From: Prochlorococcus sp. scB243_498I20
Lineage (GTDB): Bacteria > Cyanobacteriota > Cyanobacteriia > PCC-6307 > Cyanobiaceae
Assembly (NCBI GenBank): GCA_000635015.1
Contig: JFMR01000108.1
Span: 62,001 to 126,000 of the forward strand
Reading direction: 5' to 3'
DNA: 64,000 nucleotides
Made by a program: the position numbers and the translations under genes. Under the pieces are notes generated by a model. That model worked only from the letters and a program-made list of their open reading frames with translations, ran no database searches and had not been told where the DNA came from. Below, in pieces: positions 38,935 to 51,073 of the stretch (the first letter of the stretch is position 1; each line of letters starts with the position of its first letter).

Positions 38935-40221
38935 ATGAAGATCATAAATAATAAAGAATACGCTATCCAAGAGTTAAAAAGGATTGCTACTCGAACTGAC
39001 TCAGAAAACAATAATAAAATAAATGCAATTGTAGAAGAAATACTTCAAGAGGTAAAAAATTATGGAGATATGGCAGTGGAAAAATATACCAGAAAATTTG
39101 ATGGTTTTAACCCTGACCCTATGCAAGTCAGTAAAGAGGAATTAAAGGATGCATGGAATGAAATTGATAGCAATTTAAAAAGCTCTCTTGAGTTAGCCTA
39201 TAACAGAGTTAAAAAATTCCATGAAAAAGAAATTCCATCATCCTTCACTTTAAAAGGAGAACATGGCGATACAGTCCAACGGAGATGGTTACCAGTGAAA
39301 AATGCAGGTATTTATATCCCCGGAGGTAGAGCTGCTTATCCAAGTACTGTTTTAATGAATGCAATACCTGCAACAGTAGCAGGAGTTGAAGAAATCATAA
39401 TGGTATCTCCTGGAAATAGAGAAGGTAAAATAAACAAAACTGTACTAGCTGCAGCTCACCTATCAGGAATCAATAAAGTTTTTAGAATTGGTGGAGCTCA
39501 AGCAATTGGTGCTCTAGCATTTGGCACAAATCAAATCAATAAAGTTGATGTTATTACAGGTCCAGGGAATATTTATGTAACTACTGCAAAAAAACTAATT
39601 TATGGCTCTACAGGAATTGATTCTTTGGCAGGTCCAAGTGAAATATTAATCATTGCAGATGAAACAGCTAAAAGCACTCTAATAGCATCTGATTTACTTG
39701 CACAAGCAGAACATGATCCTTTAGCGTCTTCAATACTTTTAACTACTTCAAATAAACAGGCAAAAGAAGTATTAGGAGAAATTTATAAAAAAATAGATAA
39801 TCATCCAAGAAAAGAAATTTGCTTGGATTCAATAAAAAATTGGGGATTAATTGTTGTTTGCGACAATTACAAATCATGTATCGAACTAAGCAATAACTTT
39901 GCTCCAGAACACCTAGAGATATTAGCTTTAGATTCAAAAAAGATTCTTCAAGGCATAGAAAATGCAGGTGCAATATTTTTAGGGAAATGGACCCCAGAAG
40001 CTGTGGGAGATTATCTTGCCGGACCAAATCATACTTTACCAACATCAGGAAATTCTAGATTTAGCGGTTCTCTAGGAGTTGAAACTTTTATGAAAAATAC
40101 TTCAATAATAGAGTTTAATGAAAAAAGTTTAAAAGCTACCAGCCTTGATATTATTAACCTCGCTAATAGTGAGGGATTACATAGCCATGCTAATTCAGTA
40201 AAAATAAGATTTGAAGATTAA
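38935..40221 (+). CDS. hisD: Histidinol dehydrogenase
   Basis: NAD-dependent, zinc-containing enzyme for the last two oxidations of histidine synthesis. The 428 residues include [20 protein letters not shown] (near 124-143), the zinc ligands QAEHDP (near 260), the catalytic pair FAPEHLEI (near 322) and [16 protein letters not shown] at the end. Not clustered with other his genes here. Its stop overlaps the convergent rpiA by 4 bases. Confidence 0.97.
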   Translation: MKIINNKEYAIQELKRIATRTDSENNNKINAIVEEILQEVKNYGDMAVEKYTRKFDGFNPDPMQVSKEELKDAWNEIDSNLKSSLELAYNRVKKFHEKEIPSSFTLKGEHGDTVQRRWLPVKNAGIYIPGGRAAYPSTVLMNAIPATVAGVEEIIMVSPGNREGKINKTVLAAAHLSGINKVFRIGGAQAIGALAFGTNQINKVDVITGPGNIYVTTAKKLIYGSTGIDSLAGPSEILIIADETAKSTLIASDLLAQAEHDPLASSILLTTSNKQAKEVLGEIYKKIDNHPRKEICLDSIKNWGLIVVCDNYKSCIELSNNFAPEHLEILALDSKKILQGIENAGAIFLGKWTPEAVGDYLAGPNHTLPTSGNSRFSGSLGVETFMKNTSIIEFNEKSLKATSLDIINLANSEGLHSHANSVKIRFED

Positions 40222-40931
40222 CAAACTTTTGAGGGAGAATAAACAACTGGAATACTGTTTTCAACTTTACCGACCAATACTTTGTCTGTAAGATCAACAA
40301 ATAATCCATTCTCTAATACACCCGGAATATTATTGAGACTCAATTCAGTATCTTTTGGATTCTTAATACCATCATTAAACAATACATCTAGAATTAGATT
40401 GCCCTGATCAGTAACAACTGGACCAGCTTTTTTTGTAGCCATTCTTAGACTAGAGCTACCTTTCATCTCTGAGATAATATCCTGCACTTGTTTCCAAGCA
40501 TTTGGGAGGACCTCTACAGGTAAAGGAAATGATTCATTTAAGTTTTCTACAAGTTTAGTTTCGTCAACTACGATCAACAATTGATCAGCTTTAGTTGCCA
40601 CTAACTTTTCTCTAACATGACATGCCCCACCTCCTTTTATTAATTGAAATCCCGGATCAACTTCATCTGCTCCATCAATAGCTAAATCGATTTGGGAAAC
40701 AGAAGCTAAATCGATAAGAGGTATATCCAGTTCAAGAGCTAAAACTTCTGACTGAAAGGAAGTTGCAACACCTCTTATATTTTTAAGTTTTCCAGAACGT
40801 ATTTCGTCCGCAAGACTTTTTATCATAAGAGCAGCAGTAGATCCAGATCCTAATCCAAGTATCATGTCATTTTTTACTTCCTTAATTGCTGCATCAGCAA
40901 CTATTTTTTTCATTTGAGTTTGTGAATCCAA
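40218..40931 (-). CDS. rpiA: Ribose-5-phosphate isomerase A
   Basis: Interconverts ribose-5-phosphate and ribulose-5-phosphate, needed for the Calvin cycle and pentose phosphate pathway. The 237 residues have the phosphate-binding [12 protein letters not shown] (near 26-37), the active-site [17 protein letters not shown] (near 87-103) and [10 protein letters not shown]. Lies 45 bases after the htrA gene in the same direction. Confidence 0.96.
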   Translation of the reverse strand: MDSQTQMKKIVADAAIKEVKNDMILGLGSGSTAALMIKSLADEIRSGKLKNIRGVATSFQSEVLALELDIPLIDLASVSQIDLAIDGADEVDPGFQLIKGGGACHVREKLVATKADQLLIVVDETKLVENLNESFPLPVEVLPNAWKQVQDIISEMKGSSSLRMATKKAGPVVTDQGNLILDVLFNDGIKNPKDTELSLNNIPGVLENGLFVDLTDKVLVGKVENSIPVVYSPSKVC

Positions 40932-40976
40932 AATTTTTCTTCTATGTTTATAAATTATTAAATTTCAATGGGTGAT

Positions 40977-42107
<1,131 letters not shown>

Positions 42108-42264
42108 CTATTTAAAAGTTTATAAATGCATTAAATAAATCTAATTGAAGAAAATTATTATTGTTGTTTTTTTGTTTACATCCATAAAATACAAATTTTC
42201 GAAATCTTATAGAAAAAAATTTTTTATGTGTGAAAATTAATTTAAATCAAGTTAATAGATAAAT

Positions 42265-42732
42265 TTGAATAAAGAAAACAAAAGTAAACTAGAAGCTTTA
42301 TTAGAAAAAGTTGCCAATGAATGGGATTTAGAAATCTGCGGTATAAATATACAAACTAATCGAAATCCAATAGTTATTGAAATAACTATAAGAAAAACTG
42401 ATGGGGATGACATTTCCTTAGATGATTGTGCGCTATTTAATACCCCAGCATCTGACGAAATAGAAAAATCAAATCTTTTAAATTGTTCATATGTCTTAGA
42501 AATTAGTAGTCAAGGGGTCAGTGATGAACTAACCTCAGAAAGAGACTTCAAAACTTTTAAAGGTTTTCCAGTTAATGTTGAGTTAAACCAAAAGAATTCA
42601 AAAATAAAATTTCTGAATGGTTTACTTTATGAAAAGTCTAAAGATTATTTAGCCATTAACATAAAAGGTAAGATTAAAAAAATCCCTTTTGATGAAGTAC
42701 TAAAAATTAGTCTTTGTACATTAAAAGATTAA
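42265..42732 (+). CDS. rimP: Ribosome maturation factor RimP
   Basis: Assists 30S assembly. 155 residues start at TTG ([18 protein letters not shown]). The N-domain segment [20 protein letters not shown] (near 77-96) matches the family's LEVSSPGLDRPL region, here noticeably diverged. First gene of rimP-nusA-ylxR-infB, divergent from the htrA gene across 157 A/T-rich bases in which no clear operator was seen. Confidence 0.92.
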   Translation: MNKENKSKLEALLEKVANEWDLEICGINIQTNRNPIVIEITIRKTDGDDISLDDCALFNTPASDEIEKSNLLNCSYVLEISSQGVSDELTSERDFKTFKGFPVNVELNQKNSKIKFLNGLLYEKSKDYLAINIKGKIKKIPFDEVLKISLCTLKD

Positions 42733-42766
42733 TTATTTTCAACCATTATTCAAATCCCCATCATAG

Positions 42767-44170
42767 ATGGCATTAGTTATTCTCCCAGGTTTAAACAATC
42801 TCATTGAAGACATTAGTGAGGAAAAAAAGTTACCTCCTAATATCGTAGAATTAGCCTTACGCGAAGCTTTATTAAAAGGATACGAAAAATATAGAAAAAC
42901 TTTTTACATTGGAGCTAACCAAGATCCATTTGATGAAGAGTATTTCAGTAATTTTGATGTTGGACTAGATCTAGATGAAGAAGGTTATAGGATATTGTCG
43001 AGTAAAATAATTGTTGAAGAAGTTGAGAGCGAAGATCATCAAATATCTCTTGTAGAAGTTAAACAAGTAGCTAATGATGCGCAAATAGGCGACACAGTTG
43101 TTTTAGACGTTACTCCAGAAAAAAAGGAATTTGGGCGAATGGCTGCTTCGACAACAAAGCAAGTTTTAGCCCAAAAATTAAGAGATCAACAACGAAAAAT
43201 GATCCAAGAAGAATTTGCGGATTTGGAAGATCCTGTTTTAACTGCAAGAGTTATAAGATTTGAAAGACAATCAGTAATTATGGGAGTTAGTTCGGGTATT
43301 GGTAGACCTGAAGTAGAGGCTGAACTTCCCAAGAGAGATCAATTACCAAATGATAACTATAGAGCAAATGCAACTTTCAAAGTATTTTTGAAAGAAGTTA
43401 GCGAAATTGCAAGAAAAGGGCCGCAACTTTTTGTAAGTAGAGCAAATGCTGGTTTAGTGGTTTATTTATTTGAAAATGAAGTCCCGGAAATTCAAGAAGG
43501 CACAGTTAAAATTATTGCTGTTTCAAGAGAAGCCAACCCTCCTTCAAGAGCTGTTGGGCCAAGAACAAAAGTAGCTGTTGATAGCGCCGAAGAAGAAGTG
43601 GACCCTGTAGGTGCCTGTATTGGAGCTAGAGGAGCAAGAATTCAACAAGTAGTAAATGAATTAAGAGGAGAAAAAATTGATGTTATTAAATGGTCATCTA
43701 ATCCAATACAGTATATTTTAAACTCTTTAAGTCCTGCGAAAGTAGATCAAGTAAGACTTGTAGACCCAGCAGGGCAACATGCGCACGTACTTGTTCCACC
43801 TGATCAATTAAGTCTCGCAATTGGTAGAGAAGGTCAAAATGTAAGACTTGCCGCAAGATTAACTGGTTGGAAGATTGACGTTAAAAACTCACATGAATAC
43901 GATCAGGAAGCAGAAGATGCTGCAGTCTCTGAATTAATCATTCAAAGGGAAGAAGAAGAGAATCTCCAGAGAGAAGCTGAAATAAGGTTAGAAGCAGAAC
44001 AAGCTGAGCGTGCGGCAGAAGATGCAAGATTAAGAGAGCTTTATCCCCTTCCCGAAGATGAAGAAGAATATGGAGAGGAACAATACGAAGGAGAAGAATT
44101 CACAGATAATGATCCATTAGAGACTGTTCAAGATACTGAGATATCTGCCAAAGAGGAGAAAAAACGGTGA
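42767..44170 (+). CDS. nusA: Transcription termination/antitermination factor NusA
   Basis: 467 residues: N-terminal polymerase-binding domain (1-125), S1 domain (about 135-200), and two KH domains (KH1 around GACIGARGARIQQVVNEL, KH2 around LAIGREGQNVRLAARLTGW). The C-terminal 80 residues are a highly acidic, Glu-rich tail and there are no AR repeats as in E. coli. Overlaps ylxR by 4 bases. Confidence 0.97.
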   Translation: MALVILPGLNNLIEDISEEKKLPPNIVELALREALLKGYEKYRKTFYIGANQDPFDEEYFSNFDVGLDLDEEGYRILSSKIIVEEVESEDHQISLVEVKQVANDAQIGDTVVLDVTPEKKEFGRMAASTTKQVLAQKLRDQQRKMIQEEFADLEDPVLTARVIRFERQSVIMGVSSGIGRPEVEAELPKRDQLPNDNYRANATFKVFLKEVSEIARKGPQLFVSRANAGLVVYLFENEVPEIQEGTVKIIAVSREANPPSRAVGPRTKVAVDSAEEEVDPVGACIGARGARIQQVVNELRGEKIDVIKWSSNPIQYILNSLSPAKVDQVRLVDPAGQHAHVLVPPDQLSLAIGREGQNVRLAARLTGWKIDVKNSHEYDQEAEDAAVSELIIQREEEENLQREAEIRLEAEQAERAAEDARLRELYPLPEDEEEYGEEQYEGEEFTDNDPLETVQDTEISAKEEKKR

Positions 44171-44439
44171 CACAACAAATCCCTGTTTTGCGTGTATGCA
44201 TTTCATGTAGAAAAACATATGACCGGAAAGATCTTTTAAAGATTACTAAAGATTATAAGCAAGGCATCATGCTTCAAAAGGGAATGGGGAGATCAGCTTA
44301 CATTTGCAAGTCAAAAAAATGCTACTCAGATTCCAAGATCAAAAAAAAGCTTCAAAAAGCTTTAAAAACATTTCTAGAGCCTGAATTTGTTGAAATTTTT
44401 GAAAAAGAAATTACAAGCTACAATAACTATCCCCATTAA
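44167..44439 (+). CDS. ylxR: YlxR (DUF448) RNA-binding protein
   Basis: 90 residues in the invariable nusA-ylxR-infB position. Contains RVCISCRKTYDRKDLLKI (near 9-26) and KGMGRSAYICKSKKCYSD, matching the family's RxCxxC and GRGAYVC signatures. Basic, putative RNA binder; some relatives modulate RNase P activity. Starts at GTG. Confidence 0.92.
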   Translation: MTQQIPVLRVCISCRKTYDRKDLLKITKDYKQGIMLQKGMGRSAYICKSKKCYSDSKIKKKLQKALKTFLEPEFVEIFEKEITSYNNYPH

Positions 44440-44495
44440 GGGAATATAATTAAATTAAATCCTCTTCAATTCCAAAAGAGTACAAATCAGATTAA

Positions 44496-47400
44496 ATGAC
44501 TATCAGCGATAAAATCAGAATTTATGAACTTTCCAGAGACTTAAATCTGGAAAATAAAGATATATTGGATGCCGCCCAAAAACTTTCAATTTCAGTAAAA
44601 AGCCACAGCAGTTCAATTAGTGCAGAGGAAGCAAAAAAAATAAAAAATCTTATTAATAAAAAAAATTCAGATAAAAAAATTCTTTCTATTAAGAAACCTT
44701 CGATTAAAAAAGAAAATTATAAACAAAACAAAGAAAATGAATCTTCAGTTATCTCTTCTACACAAGGGAAACCTCTTGAAGACAATTCAAAAAAAAAGCC
44801 ATTGTTGATTAAACCTCTTAATAAACCTGAGAGTCAAAAAATAATTTCAAATAAACCTACAACTCTCAATAAACCCACAAATACCAACAATTCACAATCT
44901 CGAGCAAATCTTACAAATAAAAATATAAATAGTAAACCTTCACAGAAGGTAAACCAAGATAAAAAAACTTTTGCAAATAACACAACCCCACCTATCAAAA
45001 GTCCGGCAAAACCACCTATTCAACTAATTGCAAAGCCTAAAAATATAAATAATAATGTTAAATCCAATGAATCTTCCCAGAACATCTCAAGTGCAGGGGA
45101 TAAAAGACGACTATCAAATAAACCTGATCAAAATACGAACAAACCTACAACACAAATTTTTAATAATAGAATGAAAACCCCTGAGCTCGTAGGAGCTCCA
45201 ATAAGAAGGAAAGATCCAAAAATAAATTCTAATAAGCAAAATAACAATAAGCAAAACATTGCTTTTAAACAAACTCTCTCAAACAGACCTAGTTCTCCCA
45301 ATAGACCTGGCATGCCCAATAGGCCTGGTTTAAGAAACAAACCTACAGATCAAGGCAGACCTGGCTCATTTAATAGGCAAGGCAATCCCAATAGAACTGG
45401 TTCTCCCAATAGACCTGGCATGCCTAATAATAGGCCTGGTTTAAGAAACAAACCTTCAGATCAAGGCAGGCCTGGCTCATTTAATAGGCAAGGCGATCGC
45501 AATAGACCTGGTTCTCCCAACAGACCTGGCATGCCTAATAATAGGCCTGGTTCTAAATTCAATGGCCAAAATTCCTCTGGGATAAGGAAGCCAGTATCAC
45601 CTAATGAACTTTTACAACTTCAAAAAAATAGTAACTCTGAGAAAGACAATCTAGGTAAAAAGAATAACGCAAAACAAAATATCGATGCACCTAAGCAGAA
45701 GGCGAAAGCGCCTAATAGTCGTCCAAATGCTACTCCAAGTTCCAAAAAACCTCCTCATAGAGCATTTTCAAATAGTTCAAAGAAACCTGGAAAGACAGAC
45801 TGGGATGATAGCGCAAAACTTGAAGCATTAAGAAGTAAAAATCCTCAAAAACAAAGGCAGAAAGTTCATATTATTGGTGAAAATGATGATTCATTAACAT
45901 CTGAAACCAGTGGATATTCAGGCGAGAAAATTTCAATTTTATCAGCAAGTCTGGCGCGTCCTAAGAAAGAAAAGACTGAAGAAACTAAATCTCAAAAATC
46001 TATCAAACAATTTAAGAAGAAGAAAAAAGAGACCACAAGACAAAGGCAGAAAAGGAGAGCAATGGAATTAAAGGCTGCCAAAGAGGCCAAACAAGTAAGA
46101 CCTGAAATGATAATAGTTCCCGAAGATAATTTAACTGTTCAAGAATTAGCTGATAAATTAAGCCTTGAAAGTTCTGAAATAATAAAATCTCTTTTCTTCA
46201 AAGGCATAACGGCAACTGTTACTCAATCACTTGACTTAGCAACTATCGAAACAGTAGCAGAAGAATTTGGGGTGCCTGTTTTACAAGATGATATCCAAGA
46301 AGCTGCTGAGAAAACAGTCGATATGATTGAATCTGATGATATTGATAATCTCATCAGAAGACCACCTGTTATTACAGTGATGGGGCATGTGGATCATGGC
46401 AAAACAAGTCTTTTAGATTCCATTAGAGAATCAAGAGTAGCTTCGGGGGAAGCAGGAGGCATCACTCAACACATAGGAGCTTATCAAGTTGAATTTGAAC
46501 ATGAATCTCAAAAGAAAAAATTAACTTTTCTTGATACCCCTGGTCATGAAGCCTTTACTGCAATGAGAGCAAGGGGTACAAAGGTTACAGATGTAGCTGT
46601 TCTTGTAGTTGCTGCAGATGATGGTTGCAGACCTCAAACACTTGAAGCCATCAGTCATGCAAGAGCTGCAAAAGTACCAATTGTCGTTGCAATAAATAAA
46701 ATTGATAAAGAAGGGGCTTCTCCAGACAAAGTGAAGCAGGAACTATCAGAAAAAGATTTAATTGCTGAAGATTGGGGAGGCGATACAGTGATGGTTCCAG
46801 TAAGTGCTATCAAAAAACAAAACATTGATAAATTACTCGAAATGATCTTATTAGTTTCAGAGGTAGAAGATCTACAAGCTAACCCTGATAGATTTGCAAA
46901 AGGTACTGTAATTGAAGCCCACCTAGACAAAGCAAAAGGACCTGTGGCTACTTTGTTAGTACAAAATGGAACCTTGAAATCTGGAGATGTTTTAGCTGCG
47001 GGTTCAGTCCTTGGGAAAATTAGAGCAATGGTTGATGAACATGGTAATAGAATCAAAGAAGCAGGGCCATCATTTCCAGTGGAAGCGTTAGGATTCAGTG
47101 AAGTACCCACTGCAGGGGATGAATTCGAAGTCTACCCTGATGAGAAAACTGGTCGAGCCATTGTCGGAGAAAGAGCAACAGATGCTAGAGCTACAAAATT
47201 AGCTCAGCAAATGGCCTCTAGAAGAGTTAGCCTATCATCCTTATCAACACAAGCAAATGATGGAGAACTAAAGGAGTTAAACTTAATTCTTAAGGCTGAT
47301 GTTCAAGGTAGTGTTGAAGCGATATTAGGATCACTAGAACAATTACCAAAAAATGAAGTTCAAGTCAGAGTTCTACTTTCTGCTCCCGGAGAAATAACTG

Positions 47401-47885
47401 AGACTGATATCGATCTTGCTGCTGCATCTGGGTCAGTAATCATTGGATTTAACACCTCATTGGCTTCTGGAGCGAAGAGAGCAGCTGATGCTAATAACAT
47501 TGATATAAGAGAATATGAGGTAATTTACAAACTCCTAGAAGATATTCAGTTGGCCATGGAAGGGCTACTTGAACCCGATCTTGTCGAAGAATCATTAGGG
47601 CAAGCTGAAGTTAGAGCAACTTTCGCAGTCGGTAAAGGAGCTATTGCGGGCTGTTATATCCAAAGTGGCAAATTACAAAGGAATTGTTCTTTGAGAGTTA
47701 TTAGATCAGAGAAAGTAATATTTGAGGGTAATTTAGACTCTCTAAAAAGAGCTAAAGATGATGTAAAAGAAGTAAATACAGGATTTGAATGTGGAGTTGG
47801 CTGCGATAAATTCTCTTCATGGATTGAAGGAGATGTAATCGAAGCATTCAAATTTGTCACCAAAAAGAGGACCTTATCTCAATAA
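44496..47885 (+). CDS. infB: Translation initiation factor IF-2 with an expanded repetitive N-terminus
   Basis: GTPase that places fMet-tRNA on the 30S subunit. The 1129 residues begin with an IF2-N domain ([17 protein letters not shown]). A Lys/Asn/Pro-rich linker of roughly 450 residues follows, including a tandem repeat of RPGxPN-type units (about 265-353). A second IF2-N domain is near 545-595. The G domain starts with [12 protein letters not shown] (near 631) and has DTPGHEAF (G3) and NKID (G4). Domains II-IV are complete. The linker is basic and presumably disordered. Confidence 0.97.
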   Translation: MTISDKIRIYELSRDLNLENKDILDAAQKLSISVKSHSSSISAEEAKKIKNLINKKNSDKKILSIKKPSIKKENYKQNKENESSVISSTQGKPLEDNSKKKPLLIKPLNKPESQKIISNKPTTLNKPTNTNNSQSRANLTNKNINSKPSQKVNQDKKTFANNTTPPIKSPAKPPIQLIAKPKNINNNVKSNESSQNISSAGDKRRLSNKPDQNTNKPTTQIFNNRMKTPELVGAPIRRKDPKINSNKQNNNKQNIAFKQTLSNRPSSPNRPGMPNRPGLRNKPTDQGRPGSFNRQGNPNRTGSPNRPGMPNNRPGLRNKPSDQGRPGSFNRQGDRNRPGSPNRPGMPNNRPGSKFNGQNSSGIRKPVSPNELLQLQKNSNSEKDNLGKKNNAKQNIDAPKQKAKAPNSRPNATPSSKKPPHRAFSNSSKKPGKTDWDDSAKLEALRSKNPQKQRQKVHIIGENDDSLTSETSGYSGEKISILSASLARPKKEKTEETKSQKSIKQFKKKKKETTRQRQKRRAMELKAAKEAKQVRPEMIIVPEDNLTVQELADKLSLESSEIIKSLFFKGITATVTQSLDLATIETVAEEFGVPVLQDDIQEAAEKTVDMIESDDIDNLIRRPPVITVMGHVDHGKTSLLDSIRESRVASGEAGGITQHIGAYQVEFEHESQKKKLTFLDTPGHEAFTAMRARGTKVTDVAVLVVAADDGCRPQTLEAISHARAAKVPIVVAINKIDKEGASPDKVKQELSEKDLIAEDWGGDTVMVPVSAIKKQNIDKLLEMILLVSEVEDLQANPDRFAKGTVIEAHLDKAKGPVATLLVQNGTLKSGDVLAAGSVLGKIRAMVDEHGNRIKEAGPSFPVEALGFSEVPTAGDEFEVYPDEKTGRAIVGERATDARATKLAQQMASRRVSLSSLSTQANDGELKELNLILKADVQGSVEAILGSLEQLPKNEVQVRVLLSAPGEITETDIDLAAASGSVIIGFNTSLASGAKRAADANNIDIREYEVIYKLLEDIQLAMEGLLEPDLVEESLGQAEVRATFAVGKGAIAGCYIQSGKLQRNCSLRVIRSEKVIFEGNLDSLKRAKDDVKEVNTGFECGVGCDKFSSWIEGDVIEAFKFVTKKRTLSQ
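45288..45553 (+). repeat. In-frame tandem repeat in infB, units of 108 and 111 bp
   Basis: The block starting TTCTCCCAATAGACCTGGCA occurs at about 45293, 45401 and 45512. The first two units are nearly identical over their full length and the third is partial. Each encodes a run like [13 protein letters not shown](N)RPGLRNKP then [12 protein letters not shown]. Copies differ at a few third positions and by one AAT codon. One copy contains a GCGATCGC octamer. Units are multiples of three, so copy-number change would keep the frame. Confidence 0.9.
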
Positions 47886-47898
47886 TTAAACATCTAGC

Positions 47899-48138
47899 TT
47901 ATGAATCTTTATTTCTGTCAAGGATTAATAAAGTAGGAAATATTACACAAGCACCCAACTGTATGAGAAGGTTATTTTGCTGTAATTCAGTCCCGCTTGC
48001 AATTCTGGAAAGCATTATTAGAAGTCCCAAAAATGCAGAACCGCTAAAAGCTATCCACAATACTCTTCTCAATCCCTTGAAAGGTGCTTGGGATTCCTTT
48101 AATAATTTCTTTTTCAATTCAGGATCTATTTTTGACAT
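47899..48138 (-). CDS. DUF3493 family small membrane protein
   Basis: 79 residues from the ATG at 48138 (MSKIDPELKKKLLKESQAPF). The ORF-track start at 48150 is a TTG and adds MKEF, so the ATG is preferred. Two hydrophobic segments (VLWIAFSGSAFLGLLIML and LLIQLGACVIFPTLLIL) follow a basic amphipathic N-terminus. I assign it to DUF3493, which in plants is part of PSII-assembly proteins of the LPA1/REP27 type; that suggests, but does not show, a thylakoid role. Convergent with infB. Confidence 0.75.
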   Translation of the reverse strand: MSKIDPELKKKLLKESQAPFKGLRRVLWIAFSGSAFLGLLIMLSRIASGTELQQNNLLIQLGACVIFPTLLILDRNKDS

Positions 48139-48191
48139 AAATTCTTTCAATTATAAAATTAAGTCTATATGAAAAATTCAATATTTAATTT

Positions 48192-48263
48192 GCCGGTATA
48201 GCTCAGCGGAAGAGCAACTGTCTCGTAAACAGTAGGCCATTGGTTCAATTCCAATTATCGGCA
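48192..48263 (+). tRNA. tRNA-Thr (anticodon CGT)
   Basis: 72 bases fold as a full cloverleaf. The acceptor stem is GCCGGTA/TATCGGC with one G-T pair and discriminator A. The D-arm is GCTC-AGCGGAA-GAGC, the anticodon stem ACTGT/ACAGT has loop CTCGTAA, and the T-arm is ATTGG-TTCAATT-CCAAT. Anticodon CGT reads ACG threonine codons. CCA is not encoded. No integrase or direct repeat of its 3-prime end is seen nearby, so it is not acting as a visible attachment site. Confidence 0.97.
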
Positions 48264-48281
48264 CTTACTAAGCAAATAAAA

Positions 48282-49835
48282 ATGGTTAATAAAATTTTAA
48301 AATTTAGATATATTTTTAAATTATTTATTTTTATTCCTCTTCTATTTTATTTTGGCAAAAGAAGTTATATTGCTTTTGATGAAGGTTTTTATGCACTACA
48401 AGCTAGATGGATATTAGAAAAAGGTAACTGGACAATTCCACTTTGGTGGGATGAATATGTTTTAGATAGAACAATAGGGTTACAGTTTTTAATAGCAAAG
48501 TCGCAAGACTTATTTGGAAGAAATATTTTTTCTGCATATCTACCAACAACAGTCGCTTCAATATTGATGCTATTTACGACTTATAAATTACATGAAGAAT
48601 TATTTAATAAAAAATATGCAATTATAACTCCACTAATCCTTGCTACTACATATCTATGGTTTGACTACTCACACCTTGCCACTCAAGATATTATTTATTC
48701 ATTTTTAGTAACTATTGGAGTATTAGCTTTAGTCAAAATAAAAAATAAAAAAAACAAATTCTATATTCTGCTTTTTGGAATTTGGATTGGTTTAGCTTTT
48801 ATGATGAAAACTTTTTTAGTTTTTGTACCGTTATTATCACTCTTACCATACATTTTTTTTAAAAAAAATTTTTTATTGAACAAATTCTTTTGGTTAGGAT
48901 TACTAATTGGATTTATTCCTTTTTTATTCTGGACATTTTCAATCAACCCTTATTTAGACAAAAATATTATTTTTTACTTAATTGAAAAGTTTAACTTTCT
49001 ATCAAGTAAAAATACTTTTACAAATCCTTTCTATTATTATTTCTGGAATGTCCCGGTAACATTTCTACCATGGAGTTTTTTCGCAATTATTGGCACAATA
49101 TACAATATTTCTCAAAGTAAAGAGAATAAATACATACTTGCTTTTTTTCCCTTAATTTTATTAACCACCCTCAGCATTTTCTCTACAAAAACTCCATACT
49201 ATACCCTACAAATCTCATCTATTTTTTCATTAAATACATATGTAGGAATAAAATATTTATTCAATTCTTATAAATATGGTCGATTTTTTATATTTATGAC
49301 TTCAAAAATAATTCCATTATTTATATTTGCCCTAACTTTCACATATTATTTTTTCTTTAAAGATTTAATTAACTTTAATACAAAGGAAAATACATTTATA
49401 ATTCTTGGATTATTATCTTTCGGCTTATCTTGGTCATTAATTAAACATAACAGTTCGTACAAAAAAATAATAATAACTCTCATGATTGGGCCTTACTTAT
49501 TTACTTCATTTATTTTGCAATCAGGTTTATTCACTGATAGATCAAGAGAACTAAGAGAAAAAATGGAATATGTTTCATCCCTTGATTTAGTAAAAAATCA
49601 AACGATCATGGTTGATAAAACTGGAATCATCAACTCACGATCGCAATCAAAAATTATAAGAATTTCTTTATCAACTCCTAAATTAGGTCAAGGAATAGAT
49701 AGTATTAATTCATTAAAAAAATCTGAATTAGCATGGACAACTGACCTTAAAACAATAAAAAATAATGCGGATTCTTATGAAGTGATATACGAAAATGATG
49801 TTTTAAATCCATGGAAATTAATATTAAAAAAGTAA
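48282..49835 (+). CDS. GT-C family membrane glycosyltransferase (ArnT/PMT-like)
   Basis: 517 residues from the ATG at 48282. The ORF-track start at 48240 lies inside the tRNA, so it is rejected. About ten membrane helices. The first extracytoplasmic loop carries the acidic catalytic-type motif SYIAFDEGFYALQARWILEK followed by PLWWDEYVLDRTIGL, typical of GT39/ArnT enzymes that use polyprenyl-phosphate sugars. Probably glycosylates lipid or surface polymers; substrate unknown. Markedly A/T-rich (Ile, Phe, Asn, Lys). The C-terminal 90 residues are soluble. Confidence 0.85.
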   Translation: MVNKILKFRYIFKLFIFIPLLFYFGKRSYIAFDEGFYALQARWILEKGNWTIPLWWDEYVLDRTIGLQFLIAKSQDLFGRNIFSAYLPTTVASILMLFTTYKLHEELFNKKYAIITPLILATTYLWFDYSHLATQDIIYSFLVTIGVLALVKIKNKKNKFYILLFGIWIGLAFMMKTFLVFVPLLSLLPYIFFKKNFLLNKFFWLGLLIGFIPFLFWTFSINPYLDKNIIFYLIEKFNFLSSKNTFTNPFYYYFWNVPVTFLPWSFFAIIGTIYNISQSKENKYILAFFPLILLTTLSIFSTKTPYYTLQISSIFSLNTYVGIKYLFNSYKYGRFFIFMTSKIIPLFIFALTFTYYFFFKDLINFNTKENTFIILGLLSFGLSWSLIKHNSSYKKIIITLMIGPYLFTSFILQSGLFTDRSRELREKMEYVSSLDLVKNQTIMVDKTGIINSRSQSKIIRISLSTPKLGQGIDSINSLKKSELAWTTDLKTIKNNADSYEVIYENDVLNPWKLILKK

Positions 49836-49876
49836 ATAATCCATATATAATGAGTTGTCGTTTTTAATCTTTAATA

Positions 49877-50968
49877 ATGAGATCTGTTAATAGTTGGAAT
49901 TTAACAAATAATGAACTTCATCAATTATTCAAAGAAAATAACGAATTTATTTCTATTAAGGTCCGTGGTAATACTTGGGAGCCAATCACTAGATGGCTAA
50001 GATTAGATTCAAGAATTTTTAGAGAAACTACTAGCAAAGCAAGAATAACTTTATGCGATATCGAATCTTTAGCAGAAATTTATAACTATAGATCAATTAG
50101 ATGGAAAGCAAAAAAACTAACTCCAATACCCACTAAGGTAATTCCAAAATCTATAAAAAATATTTTTCGGAAAATACCAATTATAAAACAACTTGCTTAT
50201 GAACTCGAAATAGTTTTTTACAAATATAGTGAAAATATTTCTAAACATTTAATATCAATAGTAATTCCGGCAAGAAATGAAGCAGGTAATAAACAACTTT
50301 TGATTAATGCTTTAAATAAATTCAAAAATATACCGAATAAATTAGAAATTATATTTGTTGAAGGTAATAGCAATGATAATACATATGACATTTTGAAAGA
50401 ATTAAAAGAAAATTTCTCAAATTTCTTCAAGATATCTCTTTTAAAACAAACTTCTAAAGGGAAGAAAAATGCAGTCGTGGAAGGATTTAATATTTCTTCA
50501 GGTGAGACTCTCGCCATAATTGATAGTGATTTTACTGTAGATATAGATGACAGTATTTCAGCAATTATAGAATCAACCAAAAATAAAAATATCCTAATTA
50601 ATTGCGCCCGGACAACTTTTCCAATGGAAAAAGATGCGATGAGATGGGCAAATTATATAGGTAATAGACTCTTCGCAATTTTTCTATCAATTCTCATAAA
50701 TAAACCTGTATCAGATTCACTCTGTGGAACAAAAGTTTTTTCAAGAAAATTCTTTAAACTTATGAAACAAAACGGTAGTTGGGATTCCAAGTCTGACCCA
50801 TTTGGAGACTTTACAATAATATTTGAAGCTGCGAACAATAACATTAAAATACTAAATTATCCTGTTAGATATTACGCCAGAAAATCTGGAGCACCAAATA
50901 TATCTAGATGGGTAGATGGATTAAAACTTCTTAAAGTATGCTGGAATTATATGATTTCTGATATCTGA
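49877..50968 (+). CDS. Family 2 glycosyltransferase with an N-terminal extension
   Basis: 363 residues. The GT2 domain begins near 124 with ISIVIPARNEAGNKQLL; the nucleotide-sugar and metal site is LAIIDSDFTVDIDD (DSD near 215), and SDSLCGTKVFSRKFFKL is typical of dolichol-phosphate-mannose-synthase-like members. The first 110 residues (GNTWEPITRWLRLDSRIFRE) match no domain I know. Could make the polyprenyl-phosphate sugar used by the preceding GT-C enzyme, 41 bases upstream; this is inference from position. Confidence 0.85.
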   Translation: MRSVNSWNLTNNELHQLFKENNEFISIKVRGNTWEPITRWLRLDSRIFRETTSKARITLCDIESLAEIYNYRSIRWKAKKLTPIPTKVIPKSIKNIFRKIPIIKQLAYELEIVFYKYSENISKHLISIVIPARNEAGNKQLLINALNKFKNIPNKLEIIFVEGNSNDNTYDILKELKENFSNFFKISLLKQTSKGKKNAVVEGFNISSGETLAIIDSDFTVDIDDSISAIIESTKNKNILINCARTTFPMEKDAMRWANYIGNRLFAIFLSILINKPVSDSLCGTKVFSRKFFKLMKQNGSWDSKSDPFGDFTIIFEAANNNIKILNYPVRYYARKSGAPNISRWVDGLKLLKVCWNYMISDI

Positions 50969-51073
50969 ATTAAATAAAATTTTCGTGAGTATTTTCTTAG
51001 TATTTTTAATTTCTCCAAATTAGTAATAAAGTAGTTAGATTCTTATAGGAAATAAATTCATTAATTTTATGAC

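Noticed and set aside
46655-47110. 151-aa minus-strand ORF opposite infB
   Set aside because: Antisense shadow over the conserved IF-2 G domain.
48192-48263. tRNA-Thr as an integration site for a genomic island
   Set aside because: No integrase, no duplicated tRNA end and no sharp boundary downstream; the following genes could be core.
48240-48281. N-terminal extension of the GT-C transferase into the tRNA
   Set aside because: The first 14 codons overlap tRNA-Thr; ATG 48282 is the sensible start.
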